64,000 nt of DNA. Origin: Pteria penguin. Lineage: Eukaryota > Mollusca > Bivalvia > Pterioida > Pteriidae. Made by a program: the position numbers and the translations under genes. Location: contig CM068590.1 in NCBI GenBank assembly GCA_035048485.1, positions 7,322,329-7,386,328 of the forward strand, given 5' to 3'. Shown piece after piece: positions 36,041 through 49,935 of this stretch; position 1 is the first letter of the stretch; each line of letters opens with the position of its first letter. The notes under the pieces are model-generated. The model was not told the origin of the DNA. It saw only the letters and a list, made by a program, of their open reading frames with translations, and ran no database searches.

Positions 36041-37621
36041 CTTTCCTTTTTTGTTTTTAATCGTTTGAAAATAATTGTTTTGGTATGTATAATCAATGAT
36101 GCCTCATGCAGCCTTAATAATCTTGCAACAAGACGAAACCTTTTTCTCTTCAACATGGCAAATCTCTATGTATAGTAAATATTTGAAATTCATTTGAATG
36201 GTCTATCATGCTTTCTGCACATTTAAAAACAAGGTGGGAGGTAACAGTTTACAAAATTAAATTATCACTGATGACGAACATAATAAAAAAAGGAACTGCG
36301 GACAGCACAATGTAGAATGCTTGATTGACAAGACATGATAATGATATTCGTATGATGGTGGCACTTGTCCTATGCATTCTGTGAAAGGTAACGCCGCGAT
36401 ACAGCGCGGGATGAGTTGAAATAATACTGTGGTATTCAATTTGGAATTTTAATGATAGTTGGGGAAAACTGGTTTGAACGTATTCCGGATAAGTGGTCTG
36501 TGTAAATTTTATAGAATAAACCAAGACATGCGAGGAGGTATCTATCACAAAGTTATTTTATTGGTTCACAGGGGACTGATATTCTTTTACATGGCGTTAA
36601 AACTTAAAATAAAGGTATTTAAAACCACCTTTTTAACCCTTTTTTACGGAAGACGACGTGATTTGTTTTCTGTAACCTTTCCAAAACTCTCATCCCATAT
36701 TACATATCTTCCCATGAATACACTTCCATATTGGCAGGTATTGGTCACTTCTTTAAATCAGTATACCTTGTCCATAATGGAAGCACATAAACATAGATAT
36801 TTTCCTGTGCAACACTAAAAAACAGCGGTCATTATTTACCTCTAAGGGTGATAGAATGGAAGAATCTTTGGCGCGAATCATCAATATACAGTATGATTTT
36901 ACATCAATTTGTATATCAGCTCGATTTGATAATTAAAAAGCACATATTACAATATGAACTTGAAACATTTCTTATTGATCCTTGTACGAATGTTGCCTAA
37001 TTTGTGCATCCCTGTGTGATATCTGGACTTGTCTTTGATGTTTTCTGACCACGTGATCATGCATAATCAGTTTCATCCAATCACACAACGATGTTAATCA
37101 ATGTCTTAATAATCATACGACCAATGCATTTCGTGCAGTAATCACTTTCATACACGCTTGACATAGGGTATAATTACAACTAAATGATTGAATGATTTAC
37201 CGATCAAAAGTTTCTAAATCCTCGTTTTACCGATGGAATGCAAAACAATCGCTTTACCTTAAATTCGTGTTAGTATTAGGCATGCATTCGAATTATGTAG
37301 TAGATACAAATTTAAATGTTTGTTTGATTGTTAATCATCACCTTTCTATTAACATTCTAGGTATTAGGTAGAAGACGCAATGAACCAAGAAATTACACCA
37401 CAACGGTCAAGATCAATTAATCAATTATTAGTCAATCCCTTGTCACCGTGCAGTACGTAGAAATTGTCATAAAACAAATCATGTGTTTAGTATTTACAGT
37501 TAAATACTCACTCTAATGCGAAATGAAATGTAGAAGGGACCTGGTGAAATCAGATTAATACCTATATTTGTGTTCCTACATTTCCACGATTCCTAAATAA
37601 AGTATGACTGTAGTATCTATA
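35949..37621 (+). repeat. D monomer 1 (higher-order position a)
   Basis: 1673 bp. Marked by AGTAGCGC in the head, CCGGGTGTGG after the B box and CTGTGAAAGGTAACGCC near 36380. Monomer 6 shares all three marks. Confidence 0.85.
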
Positions 37622-37713
37622 GGGGACTAGATAGCGCAGTCAGTAACGCTCTCGTCCCTTAACAAATCGATTCGGGTTCGATTCCCGGTGTGGTATGTGT
37701 TAGTTTCTTTTTT
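37622..37713 (+). promoter_or_regulatory. tRNA-like head 2
   Basis: Intact B box at 37675-37685 and T6 at 37708-37713. The D-arm pairing is weakened by AACGC in place of AGCGC. Confidence 0.65.
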
Positions 37714-39290
37714 CTTTACTTTTTTTTAATCGTTTGAAAATAATTGTTTTGGTATGTATAATGAATGATGCCTCATGCAGCCTTAATAATCTTGCAACAA
37801 GACGAAACCTTTTTCTCTTCATCATGGCAAATCTCTGTGTATAGTAAATATTTGAAATTCATTTGACTGGTCTATCATGCTTTCTGCACATATAAAAACA
37901 AGGTGGGAGGTAACAGTTTACAAAATCAAATTATCACTGATGACGAACATAATAAAGAAAGGAACCACGGACAGCATCATGTTGAATGCTTAATTGACAA
38001 GACATGATGATGATACTCGTATGATGGTGGCACTTGTCCTATGCATTCCATAAAAGATCACGCCGCGATACAGCGCGGGATGAGTTGAAATAATACTGTG
38101 GTATTCAATTTGGAATTTTAATGATAGTTGGGTAAAACTTGGTTGAACGTATTCCGGATAAGTGGGCTGTGTAAATATTATAGAATAAACCAAGACATGC
38201 GAGGAGGTATCTATCACAAAGTTATTTTATGGGTTCACAGGGGACTGATATTCTTTTACATGGCGTTAAAACTTCAAATAAAGGTATGTAAAACAACCTT
38301 GTTAACCCCTTTTTACGGAAGACGACGTGATTTGTTTTCTGTAACCTTTCCAAAACTCGCATCCCATATTACATATCTTCCCATGAATACACTTCCATAT
38401 TGCCAGATATTGGTCACTTCTTTAAATTAGTATACCTTGTCCATAATGCAAGGACTTAAACATAGATATTTTCCTGTGCAACACTAAAAAACAGCGGCCA
38501 TTATTTACCTGTAGGGGTGATAAAATGGGAGAATCTTTGGCGCGAATCATCAATATACAGTATGATTTTACGTTAATTTGTATATCAGCTCGATTTGATA
38601 ATTGAAAAGCACATATTACAATATGAACTTGAAACATTTCTTATTGATCCTTGTACGAATGTTGCCTAATTTGTGCATCCCTGTGTGATATCTGGACTCG
38701 TCTTTGATGTTTTCTGACCACGTGATCATGCATAATCAGTTTCATCCAATCACACAATGATGTTAGTCAATGTCTTAATCATACGACCAATGCACTTCGT
38801 GCAGTAATCACTTTCATACACGCTTGACATAGGGTATAATTACAACTAAATGATTGAATGATTTACCGATCAAAACAGTTTCTAAATCCTCGTTTTACCG
38901 ATGGAATGCAAAACAATCGCTTTACCTTAAATTCGTGTTAGTATTAGGCATGCATTCGAATTATGTAGTAGATACAAATTTAAATGTTTGTTTGATTGTT
39001 AATCATCACCTTTCTTATTAACATTCTAGGTATTAGGTAGAAGACGCAATGAACCAAGAAATTACACCAAAACGGTCAAGATCAATTAATCAATTATTAG
39101 TGAATCTCTTATCACCGTGCAGTACGTAGAAATTGTCATAAAAGAAATCATGTGTTTAGTATTTACAGTTAAATACTCACTCTAATGCGAAATGAAATGT
39201 AGAAGGGACCTGGTGAAATCAGATATATACATATATTTGTGTTCTTACATTTCTACGATTCCTAAATAAAGTATGACTCTAGTATCTTTA
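37622..39290 (+). repeat. D monomer 2 (position b)
   Basis: 1669 bp. Marked by GAACCACGGACAGCATCATG near 37960 and AATGGGAGAATC near 38525. Its closest relative is monomer 7, 8373 bp away. Confidence 0.85.
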
Positions 39291-39382
39291 GGGGACTAGA
39301 TAGCGCAGTCAGTAACGCTCTCGTCCCTTAACAAATCGATTCGGGTTCGATTCCGGGTGTGGTATGTGTTAGTTTCTTTTTT
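39291..39382 (+). promoter_or_regulatory. tRNA-like head 3
   Basis: Both boxes intact; T6 at 39377-39382. It shares CCGGGTGTGG with heads 1 and 6. Confidence 0.65.
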
Positions 39383-40965
39383 CTTTCTTTTTTTTTTAAT
39401 CGTTTGAAAATAATTGTTTTGGTATGTATAATCAATTATGCCTCATGCAGCCTTAATAACCTTGCAACAAGACGAAACCTTTTTCTCTTCATCATGGCAA
39501 ATCTCTGTGTATAGTAAATATTTGAAATTCATTTGAATGGTCTATCATGCTTTCTGCACATTTAAAAAGAAGGTGGGAAGTAACAGTTTACAAAAATGAA
39601 TTGTTATCACTGATGACGAACATAATAAAGAAAGGAACCGCGGAAAGCACAATGCAGAATGCTTGATTGACAAGACATGGTAATGATATTCGTATGATGG
39701 TGGCACTTGTCCTATGCATTCCATAAAAGATCACGCCGCGTTACAGCGCAGGATGAGTTGAAATAATACTGTGGTATTCAATTTGGAATTTTAATGATAG
39801 TTGGGGAAAACTGGTTTGAACGTATTCCGGATAAGTGGTCTGTGTAAATTTTATAGAATAAACCAAGACATGTGAGAAGGTATCTATCACAAAGTTATTT
39901 TATGGGTTCACAGGGGACTGATATTCTTTTACATGGCGTTAAAACTTCAAATAAAGGTATGTAAAACAACCTTGTTAACCCCTTTTTACGGAAGACGACG
40001 TGATTTGTTTTCTGTAACCCTTCCAAAACTCGCATTCCATATTACATATCTTCCCATGAATACACTTCCATATTGCCAGATATTGGTCACTTCTTTAAAT
40101 CAGTATACCTTGTCCATGATGCAAGCACTTAAACATAGATATTTTCCTGTGCAACACTAAAAAACAGCGGCCATTATTTACCTGTAGGGGTGATAGAATG
40201 GAACAATCTTTGGCGCAAATCATCAATATACAGTATGATTTTACGTCAATTTGTACATCAGCTCGATTTGATAATTGAAAAGCACATATTACAATATGAA
40301 CTTGAAACATTTCTTATTGATCCTTGTACGAATGTTGCCTAATTTGTGCATCCCTGTGTGATATCAGGACTCGTCCTTGATGTTTTCTGACCACGTGATC
40401 ATGCATAATCAGTTTCATCCAATCACACAACGATGTTAATCAATGTCTTAATATTCATACGACCAATGCATTTCGTGCAGTAATCACTTTCATACACGCT
40501 TGACATAGGGTATAATTACAACTAAATGATTGAATGATTTACCGATCAAAACAGTTTCTAAATCCTCGTTTTACCGATGGAATGCAAAACAATCGCTTTA
40601 CCTTAAATTCGTGTTAGTATTAGGCATGCATTAGAATTATGTAGTAGATACAAATTTAAATGTTTGTTTGATTGTTAATCATCACCTTTCTATTAACATT
40701 CTAGGTATTAGGTAGAAGACGCAATGAACCAAGAAATTACACCAAAACGGTCAAGATCAATTAATCAATTATTAGTCTATCCCTTATCACCGTGCAGTAC
40801 GTACAAATTGTCATAAAAGAAATCATGTGTTTAGTATTTACATTTAAATACTCACTCTAATGCGAAATGAAATGTAGAAGGGACCTGGTGAAATCAGATA
40901 TATACATATATTTGTGTTCCTACATTTCTACGATTCCTAAATAAAGTATGACTCTAGTATCTATA
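39291..40965 (+). repeat. D monomer 3 (position c)
   Basis: 1675 bp. Head preceded by GTATCTTTAGGGG; body marked by GGAACCGCGGAAAGCAC and ATCAATTATGCC. The head region matches monomer 8, but the later body matches monomer 9. Confidence 0.85.
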
Positions 40966-41061
40966 GGGGACTAGATAGCGCAGTCAGTAACGCTCTCGTC
41001 CCTTAACAAATCGATTCGGGTTCGATTCCCGGTGTGGTATGTGTTAGTTTCTTTTTTTTTT
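40966..41061 (+). promoter_or_regulatory. tRNA-like head 4
   Basis: Both boxes intact; the T run is extended to ten bases (41052-41061). Confidence 0.65.
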
Positions 41062-42640
41062 CTTTTTTTTTTTTAATCGTTTGAAAATACTTGTTTTGGT
41101 ATGTATAATGAATGATGCCTCATGCAGCCTTAATAACCTTGCAACAAGACGAAACCTTTTTCTCTTCATCATGGCAAATCTCTGTGTATAGTAAATATTT
41201 GAAATTCATTTGAATGGTCTATCATGCCTTCTGCACATTTAAAAACAAGGTGGGAGGTAACAGTTTACAAAATCAAATTATCACTGATGACGAACATAAT
41301 AAAGAAAGGAACCACGGACAGCATCATGTTGAATGCTTAATTGACAAGACATGATAATGATACTCGTATGATGGTGGCACTTGTCCTATGCATTCCATAA
41401 AAGATCACGCCGCGATACAGCACGGGATGAGTTGAAATAATACTGTGGTATTCAATTTGGAATTTTAATGATAGTTGGGTAAAACGTGGTTGAACGTATT
41501 CCGGATAAGTGGTCTGTGTAAATTTTATAGAATAAACCAAGACATCCGAGGAGGTATCTATCACAAAGTTATTTTATGGGTTCACAGGGGACTGATATTC
41601 TTTTACATGTCGTTAAAACTTCAAATAAAGGTATGTAAAACAACCTTGTTAACCCCTTTTTACGGAAGACGACGTGATTTGTTTTCTGTAACCTTTCCAA
41701 AACTCGCATCCCATATTACATATCTTCCCATGAATACACTTCCATATTGCCAGATATTGGTCACTTCTTTAAATTAGTATACCTTGTCCATAATGCAAGA
41801 ACTTAAACATAGATATTTTCCTGTGCAACACTAAAAAACAGCGGCCATTATTTACCTGTAGGGGTGATAGAATGGGAGAATCTTTGGCGCGAATCATCAA
41901 TATACAGTATGATTTTACGTTAATTTGTATATCAGCTCGATTTGATAATTGAAAAGCACATATTACAATATGAACTTGAAACATTTCTTATTGATCCTTG
42001 TACGAATGTTGCCTAATTTGTGCATCCCTGTGTGATATCTGGACTCGTCTTTGATGTTTTCTGACCACGTGATCATGCATAATCAGTTTCATCCAATCAC
42101 ACAACGATATTAATCAATGTCTTAATAATCATACGACCAATGCATTTCGTGCAGTAATCACTTTCATGCACGCTTGACATAGGGTATAATTACAACTAAA
42201 TGATTGAATGATTTACCGATCAAAACAGTTTCTGAATCCTCGTTTTACCGATGGAATGCAAAACAATCGCTTTACCTTAAATTCGTGTTAGTATTAGGCA
42301 TGCATTCGAATTATGTAGTAGATACAAATTTAAATGTTTGTTTGATTGTTAATCATCACCTTTCTTATTAACATTCTAGGTATTAGGTAGAAGACGCAAT
42401 GAACCAAGAAATTACACCAAAACGGTCAAGATCAATTAATCAATTATTAGTCAATCCCTTATCACCGTGCAGTACGTACAAATTGTCATAAAAGAAATCA
42501 TGTGTTTAGTATTTACAGTTAAATACTCACTCTAATGCGAAATGAAATGTAGAAGGGACCTGGTGAAATCAGATATATACATATATTTGTGTTCCTACAT
42601 TTCTACGATTCCTAAATAAAGTATGACTCTAGTATCTATA
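40966..42640 (+). repeat. D monomer 4 (position d)
   Basis: 1675 bp. The body resembles monomers 2 and 7 (GAACCACGGACAGC, AATGGGAGAATC). The T run after the head is the longest in the array (41052-41061). Confidence 0.85.
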
Positions 42641-42733
42641 GGGGACTAGATAGCGCAGTCAGTAACGCTCTCGTCCCTCAATAAATCGATTCGGGTTCGA
42701 TTCCCGGTGTGGTATGTGTTAGTTTCTTTTTTT
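42641..42733 (+). promoter_or_regulatory. tRNA-like head 5
   Basis: Both boxes intact; AATAAATCG replaces AACAAATCG between them; T7 at 42727-42733. Confidence 0.65.
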
Positions 42734-44321
42734 GTTTCTTTCTTTTTTTTAATCGTTTGAAAATAATTGTTTTGGTATATATAATGAATGATGCCTCATG
42801 CAGCCTTAATAATCTTGCAACAAGACGAAACCTTTTTCTCTTCATCATGGCAAATCTCTGTGTATAGTAAATATTTGAAATTCATTTGACTGGTCTATCA
42901 TGCTTTCTGCGCATTTAAAAACAAGGTGGGAGGTAACAGTTTACAAAAATGAATTGTTATCACTGATGACGAACATAATAAAAAAAGGAACCGCGGACAG
43001 CACAATGTAGAATGCTTGATTGACAAGACATGATAATGATACTCGTATGATGGTGGCACTTGTCCTATGCATTCCAAAATAAAGTATCACGCCGCGATAC
43101 AGCGCGGGATGAGTTGAAATAATACTGTGGTATTCAATTTGGAATTTTAATGATATTTGGGGAAAACTGGTTTGAACGTATTCCGGATAAGTGGTCTGTG
43201 TAAATTTTATAGAATAAACCAAGACATGCAAGGAGGTATCTATCACAAAGTTATTTTATGGGTTCACAGGGGACTGGTTTTCTTTTACATGGCGTTAAAA
43301 CTTCAAATAAAGGTATTTAAAACAACCTTCTTAACCCCTTTTTACGGAAGACGACGTGATTTGTTTTCTGTAACCTTTCCAAAACTCGCATTCCATATTA
43401 CATATCTTCCCATGAATACACTTCCATATTGCCAGATATTGGTCACTTCTTTAAATCAGTATACCTTGTCCATAATGCAAGCACCTAAACATAGATATTT
43501 TCCTGTGCAACACTAAAAAACAGCGGCCATTATTTACCTGTAGGGGTGATAGAATGGAACAATCTTTGGCGCGAATCATCAATATACAGTATGATTTTTC
43601 GTCAATTTGAATATCAGCTCGATTTGATAATTGAAAAGCACATATTACAATATGAACTTGAAACATTTCTTATTGATCCTTGTACGAATGTTGCCTAATT
43701 TGTGCATCCCTGTGTGATATCTGGACTCGTCTTTGATGTTTTCTGACCACGTGATCATGCATAATCTTTTTCATCCAATAACACAACGATGTTAATCAAT
43801 GTCTTAATAATCATACGACCAATGCATTTCGTGCAGTAATCACTTTGATACACGCTTGACATAGGGTATAATTACAACTAAATGATTGAATGATTTACCG
43901 ATCAAAACAGTTTCTAAATCCTCGTTTTACCGATGGAATGCAAAACAATCGCTTTACCTTAAATTCGTGTTAGTATTAGGCATCCATTCGAATTATGTAG
44001 TAGATACAAAGTTAAATGTTTTGTTTGAGTGTTAATCATCACTTTTCGATTATAATTCTAGGTATCAGGTACAAGACGTAATGAACCAAGAAATTACACC
44101 ACAATGGTCAAGATCAATTAAGCAATTATTAGTCAACCCTTATCACCGTGCAGTACGTAGAAATTGTCATAAAACAAATCATGTGTTTAGTATTTACAGT
44201 TAAATACTCACTCTAATGCGAAATGAAATGTAGAAAGGACCTGGTGAAATCATATATATACATATATTTGTGTTCCTACATTTCTACGATCACTAAATAA
44301 AGTATGACTCTAGTATCTATA
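42641..44321 (+). repeat. D monomer 5 (position e)
   Basis: 1681 bp. Marked by the insertion CCAAAATAAAGTATCACG near 43075, shared with monomers 8 and 10. Confidence 0.85.
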
Positions 44322-44413
44322 GGGGACTAGATAGCGCAGTCAGTAGCGCTCTCGTCCCTCAACAAATCGATTCGGGTTCGATTCCGGGTGTGGTATGTGT
44401 TCGTTTCTTTTTT
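44322..44413 (+). promoter_or_regulatory. tRNA-like head 6
   Basis: Same variant as head 1, with a paired GCGC/GCGC D arm; T6 at 44408-44413. Confidence 0.65.
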
Positions 44414-45994
44414 CTTTCCTTTTTTGTTTTTAATCGTTTGAAAATAATTGTTTTGGTATGTATAATCAATGATGCCTCATGCAGCCTTAATAATCTTGCA
44501 ACAAGACGAAACCTTTTTCTCTTCAACATGGCAAATCTCTATGTATAGTAAATATTTGAAATTCATTTGAATGGTCTATCATGCTTTCTGCACATTTAAA
44601 AACAAGGTGGGAGGTAACAGTTTACAAAATTAAATTATCACTGATGACGAACATAATAAAGAAAGGAACTGCGGACAGCACAATGTAGAATGCTTGATTG
44701 ACAAGACATGATAATGATATTCGTATGATGGTGGCACTTGTCCTATGCATTCTGTGAAAGGTAACGCCGCGATACAGCGCGGGATGAGTTGAAATAATAC
44801 TGTGGTATTCAATTTGGAATTTTAATGATAGTTGGGGAAAACTGGTTTGAACGTATTCCGGATAAGTGGTCTGTGTAAATTTTATAGAATAAACCAAGAC
44901 ATGCGAGGAGGTATCTATCACAAAGTTATTTTATGGGTTCACAGGGGACTGATATTCTTTTACATGGCGTTAAAACTTAAAATAAAGGTATTTAAAACCT
45001 CCTTTTTAACCCTTTTTTACGGAAGACGACGTGATTTGTTTTCTGTAACCTTTCCAAAACTCTCATCCCATATTACATATCTTCCCATGAATACACTTCC
45101 ATATTGGCAGGTATTGGTCACTTCTTTAAATCAGTATACCTTGTCCATAATGGAAGCACATAAACATAGATATTTTCCTGTGCAACACTAAAAAACAGCG
45201 GTCATTATTTACCTCTAAGGGTGATAGAATGGAAGAATCTTGGGCGCGAATCATCAATATACAGTATGATTTTACATCAATTTGTATATCAGCTCGATTT
45301 GATAATTAAAAAGCACATATTACAATATGAACTTGAAACATTTCTTATTGATCCTTGTACGAATGTTGCCTAATTTGTGCATCCCTGTGTGATATCTGGA
45401 CTTGTCTTTGATGTTTTCTGACCACGTGATCATGCATAATCAGTTTCATCCAATCACACAACGATGTTAATCAATGTCTTAATAATCATACGACCAATGC
45501 ATTTCGTGCAGTAATCACTTTCATACACGCTTGACATAGGGTATAATTACAACTAAATGAATGAATGATTTACCGATCAAAAGTTTCTAAATCCTCGTTT
45601 TACCGATGGAATGCAAAACAATCGCTTTACCTTAAATTCGTGTTAGTATTAGGCATGCATTCGAATTATGTAGTAGATACAAATTTAAATGTTTGTTTGA
45701 TTGTTAATCATCACCTTTCTATTAACATTCTAGGTATTAGGTAGAAGACGCAATGAACCAAGAAATTACACCACAACGGTCAAGATCAATTAATCAATTA
45801 TTAGTCAATCCCTTGTCACCGTGCAGTACGTAGAAATTGTCATAAAAGAAATCATGTGTTTAGTATTTACAGTTAAATACTCACTCTAATGCGAAATGAA
45901 ATGTAGAAGGGACCTGGTGAAATCAGATTAATACCTATATTTTTGTTCCTACATTTCTACGATTCCTAAATAAAGTATGACTCTAGTATCTATA
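44322..45994 (+). repeat. D monomer 6 (second copy of position a)
   Basis: 1673 bp, 8373 bp after monomer 1 and nearly identical to it, including the altered head. It starts the second round of the higher-order repeat. Confidence 0.85.
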
Positions 45995-46086
45995 GGGGAT
46001 TAGATAGCGCAGTCAGTAACGCTCTCGTCCCTTAACAAATCGATTCGGGTTCGATTCCCGGTGTGGTATGTGTTAGTTTCTTTTTT
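45995..46086 (+). promoter_or_regulatory. tRNA-like head 7
   Basis: C-to-T change just before the A box (GGGGATTAG); both boxes intact; T6 at 46081-46086. Confidence 0.65.
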
Positions 46087-47664
46087 CTTTACTTTTTTTT
46101 TTAATCGTTTGAAAATAATTGTTTTGGTATGTATAATCAATGATGCCTCATGCAGCCTTAATAATCTTGCAACAAGACGAAACCTTTTTCTCTTCATCAT
46201 GGCAAATCTCTGTGTATAGTAAATATTTGAAATTCATTTGACTGGTCTATCATGCTTTCTGCACATATAAAAAGAAGGTGGGAGGTAACAGTTTACAAAA
46301 TCAAATTATCACTGATGACGAACATAATAAAGAAAGGAACCACGGACAGCATCATGTTGAATGCTTAATTGACAAGACATGATAATGATACTCGTATGAT
46401 GGTGGCACTTGTCCTATGCATTCCATAAAAGATCACGCCGCGATACAGCGCGGGATGAGTTGAAATAATACTGTGGTATTCAATTTGGAATTTTAATGAT
46501 AGTTGGGTAAAACTTGGTTGAACGTATTCCGGATAAGTGGGCTGTGTAAATTTTATAGAATAAACCAAGACATGCGAGGAGGTATCTATCACAAAGTTAT
46601 TTTATGGGTTCACAGGGGACTGATATTCTTTTACATGGCGTTAAAACTTCAAATAAAGGTATGTAAAACAACCTTGTTAACCCCTTTTTACGGAAGACGA
46701 CGTGATTTGTTTTCTGTAACCTTTCCAAAACTCGCATCCCATATTACATATCTTCCCATGAATACACTTCCATATTGCCAGATATTGGTCACTTCTTTAA
46801 ATTAGTATACCTTGTCCATAATGCAAGGACTTAAACATAGATATTTTCCTGTGCAACACTAAAAAACAGCGGCCATTATTTACCTGTAGGGGTGATAAAA
46901 TGGGAGAATCTTTGGCGCGAATCATCAATATACAGTATGATTTTACGTTAATTTGTATATCAGCTCGATTTGTTAATTGAAAAGCACATATTACAATATG
47001 AACTTGAAACATTTCTTATTGATCCTTGTACGAATGTTGCCTAATTTGTGCATCCCTGTGTGATATCTGGACTCGTCTTTGATGTTTTCTGACCACGTGA
47101 TCATGCATAATCAGTTTCATCCAATCACACAATGATGTTAATCAATGTCTTAATCATACGACCAATGCATTTCGTGCAGTAATCACTTTCATGCACGCTT
47201 GACATAGGGTATAATTACAACTAAATGATTGAATGATTTACCGATCAAAACAGTTTCTAAATCCTCGTTTTACCGATGGAATGCAAAACAATCGCTTTAC
47301 CTTAAATTCGTGTTAGTATTAGGCATGCATTCGAATTATGTAGTAGATACAAATTTAAATGTTTGTTTGATTGTTAATCATCACCTTTCTATTAACATTC
47401 TAGGTATTAGGTAGAAGACGCAATGAACCAAGAAATTACACCAAAACGGTCAAGATCAATTAATCAATTATTAGTGAATCTCTTATCACCGTGCAGTACG
47501 TAGAAATTGTCATAAAAGAAATCATGTGTTTAGTATTTACAGTTAAATACTCACTCTAATGCGAAATGAAATGTAGAAGGGACCTGGTGAAATCAGATAT
47601 ATACATATATTTGTGTTCTTACATTTCTACGATTCCTAAATAAAGTATGACTCTAGTATCTTTA
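45995..47664 (+). repeat. D monomer 7 (second copy of position b)
   Basis: 1670 bp, 8373 bp after monomer 2. Head altered to GGGGATTAGATAGCGC. Confidence 0.85.
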
Positions 47665-47756
47665 GGGGACTAGATAGCGCAGTCAGTAACGCTCTCGTCC
47701 CTTAACAAATCGATTCGGGTTCGATTCCCGGTGTGGTATGTGTTAGTTCCTTTTTT
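47665..47756 (+). promoter_or_regulatory. tRNA-like head 8
   Basis: Both boxes intact; GTTCC replaces GTTTC just before T6 at 47751-47756. Confidence 0.65.
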
Positions 47757-49341
47757 CTTTCTTTTTTTTTAATCGTTTGAAAATAATTGTTTTGGTATGT
47801 ATAATCAATTATGCCTCATGCAGCCTTAATAACCTTGCAACAAGACGAAACCTTTTTCTCTTCATCATGGCAAATCTCTGTGTATAGTAAATATTTGAAA
47901 TTCATTTGAATGGTCTATCATGCTTTCTGCGCATTTAAAAACAAGGTGGGAGGTAACAGTTTACAAAAATGAATTGTTATCACTGATGACGAACATAATA
48001 AAGAAAGGAACCGCGGACAGCACAATGTAGAATGCTTGATTGACAAGACATGATAATGATTCTCGTATGATGGTGGCACTTGTCCTATGCATTCCAAAAT
48101 AAAGTATCACGCCGCGATACAGCGCGGGATGAGTTGAAATAATACTGTGGTATTCAATTTGGAATTTTAATGATATTTGGGGAAAACTGGTTTGAACGTA
48201 TTCCGGATAAGTGGTCTGTGTAAATTTTATAGAATAAACCAAGACATGCAAGGAGGTATCTATCACAAAGTTATTTTATGGGTTCACAGGGGACTGATTT
48301 TCTTTTACATGGCGTTAAAACTTCAAATAAAGGTATTTAAAACAACCTTGTTAACCCCTTTTTACGGAAGATGACGTGATTTGTTTTCTGTAACCTTTCC
48401 AAAACTCGCATTCCATATTACATATCTTCCCATGAATACACTTCCATATTGCCAGATATTGGTCACTTCTTTAAATCAGTATACCTTGTCCATGATGCAA
48501 GCACTTAAACATAGATATTTTCCTGGGCAACACTAAAAAACAGCGGCCATTATTTACCTGTAGGGGTGATAGAATGGAACAATCTTTGGCGCGAATCATC
48601 AATATACAGTATGATTTTACGTCAATTTGTATATCAGCTCGATTTGATAATTGAAAAGCACATATTACAATATGAACTTGAAACATTTCTTATTGATCCT
48701 TGTACGAATGTTGCCTAATTTGTGCATCCCTGTGTGATATCTGGACTCGTCTTTGATGTTTTCTGACCACGTGATCATGCATAATCAGTTTCATCCAATT
48801 ACACAACGATGTTAATCAATGTCTTAATAATCATACGACCAATGCATTTCGTGCAGTAATCACTTTCATACACGCTTGACATAGGGTATAAGTACAACTA
48901 AATGATTGAATGATTTACCGATCAAAACAGTTTCTAAATCCTCGTTTTACCGATGGAATGCAAAACAATCGCTTTACCTTAAATTCGTGTTAGTATTAGG
49001 CATGCATTCGAATTATGTAGTAGATACAAATTTAAATGTTTGTTTGATTGTTAATCATCACCTTTCTATTAACATTCTAGGTATTAGGTAGAAGACGCAA
49101 TGAACCAAGAAATTACACCACAACGGTCAAGATCAATTAATCAATTATTAGTCAATCCCTTGTCACCGTGCAGTACGTAGAAATTGTCATAAAAGAAATC
49201 ATGTGTTTAGTATTTACAGTTAAATACTCACTCTAATGCGAAATGAAATGTAGAAGGGACCTGGTGAAATCAGATATATACATATATTTGTGTTCTTACA
49301 TTTCTACGATTCCTAAATAAAGTATGACTCTAGTATCTTTA
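47665..49341 (+). repeat. D monomer 8 (starts as c, continues as e)
   Basis: 1677 bp. The head and first ~200 bp match monomer 3 (GTATCTTTAGGGG, ATCAATTATGCC). From about 47930 it carries the marks of monomer 5 (TTCTGCGCATTTAAAA, then CCAAAATAAAGTATCACG near 48093). This is a mosaic, so an exchange or conversion junction lies near 47850-47930. Confidence 0.75.
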
Positions 49342-49433
49342 GGGGACTAGATAGCGCAGTCAGTAACGCTCTCGTCCCTTAACAAATCGATTCGGGTTCG
49401 ATTCCCGGTGTGGTATGTGTTAGTTTCTTTTTT
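49342..49433 (+). promoter_or_regulatory. tRNA-like head 9
   Basis: Both boxes intact; T6 at 49428-49433. Confidence 0.65.
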
Positions 49434-49676
49434 CTTTCTTTTTTTTAATCGTTTGAAAATAATTGTTTTGGTATATATAATCAATTATGCCTCACGCAGC
49501 AACAAGACGAGACCTTTTTCTCTTCATCATGGCAAATCTCTGTGTATAGTAAATATTTGAAATTCATTTGACTGGTCTATCATGCTTTCTGCACATTTAA
49601 AAAGAAGGTAGGAAGTAACAGTTTACAAAAATGAATTGTTATCACTGATGACGAACATAATAAAGAAAGGAACCGC

Positions 49677-49935
49677 AGGGATTCAATATGGCGTTTTGTA
49701 GTGGTCAGACGTATGTTGTGAAGGTCCGAAAATTTGACAAATTTTACAGTTTTCTAGTGATTTGATGTTGGCCAAAATTGGATAGTCATCGGGAATCATC
49801 TTGGTTTAGTGAATGTTGCTAAGTTTGTTATGAAAAAACATTTAAATTATGGATTTTTGATCGATACCATATACTGTGAGTACTCATCAGTTTATTTATA
49901 CTGCAATACCATAAGCGCGCAAGCGCTACGCACGA
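49677..49935 (+). other. 5' UTR of the first L1-like LINE
   Basis: 259 bp starting AGGGATTCAATATGGCG. It contains GCGCGCAAGCGC-like sequence near 49915. No open frame; presumed to contain the internal promoter. Confidence 0.55.

Noticed and set aside
36459..36818. 119-codon frame repeated in satellite D, and a 71-codon frame on the other strand
   Set aside because: Truncated to 100 or 65 codons in some monomers and missing in others; differences between monomers are mostly missense. It looks like neutral satellite drift.
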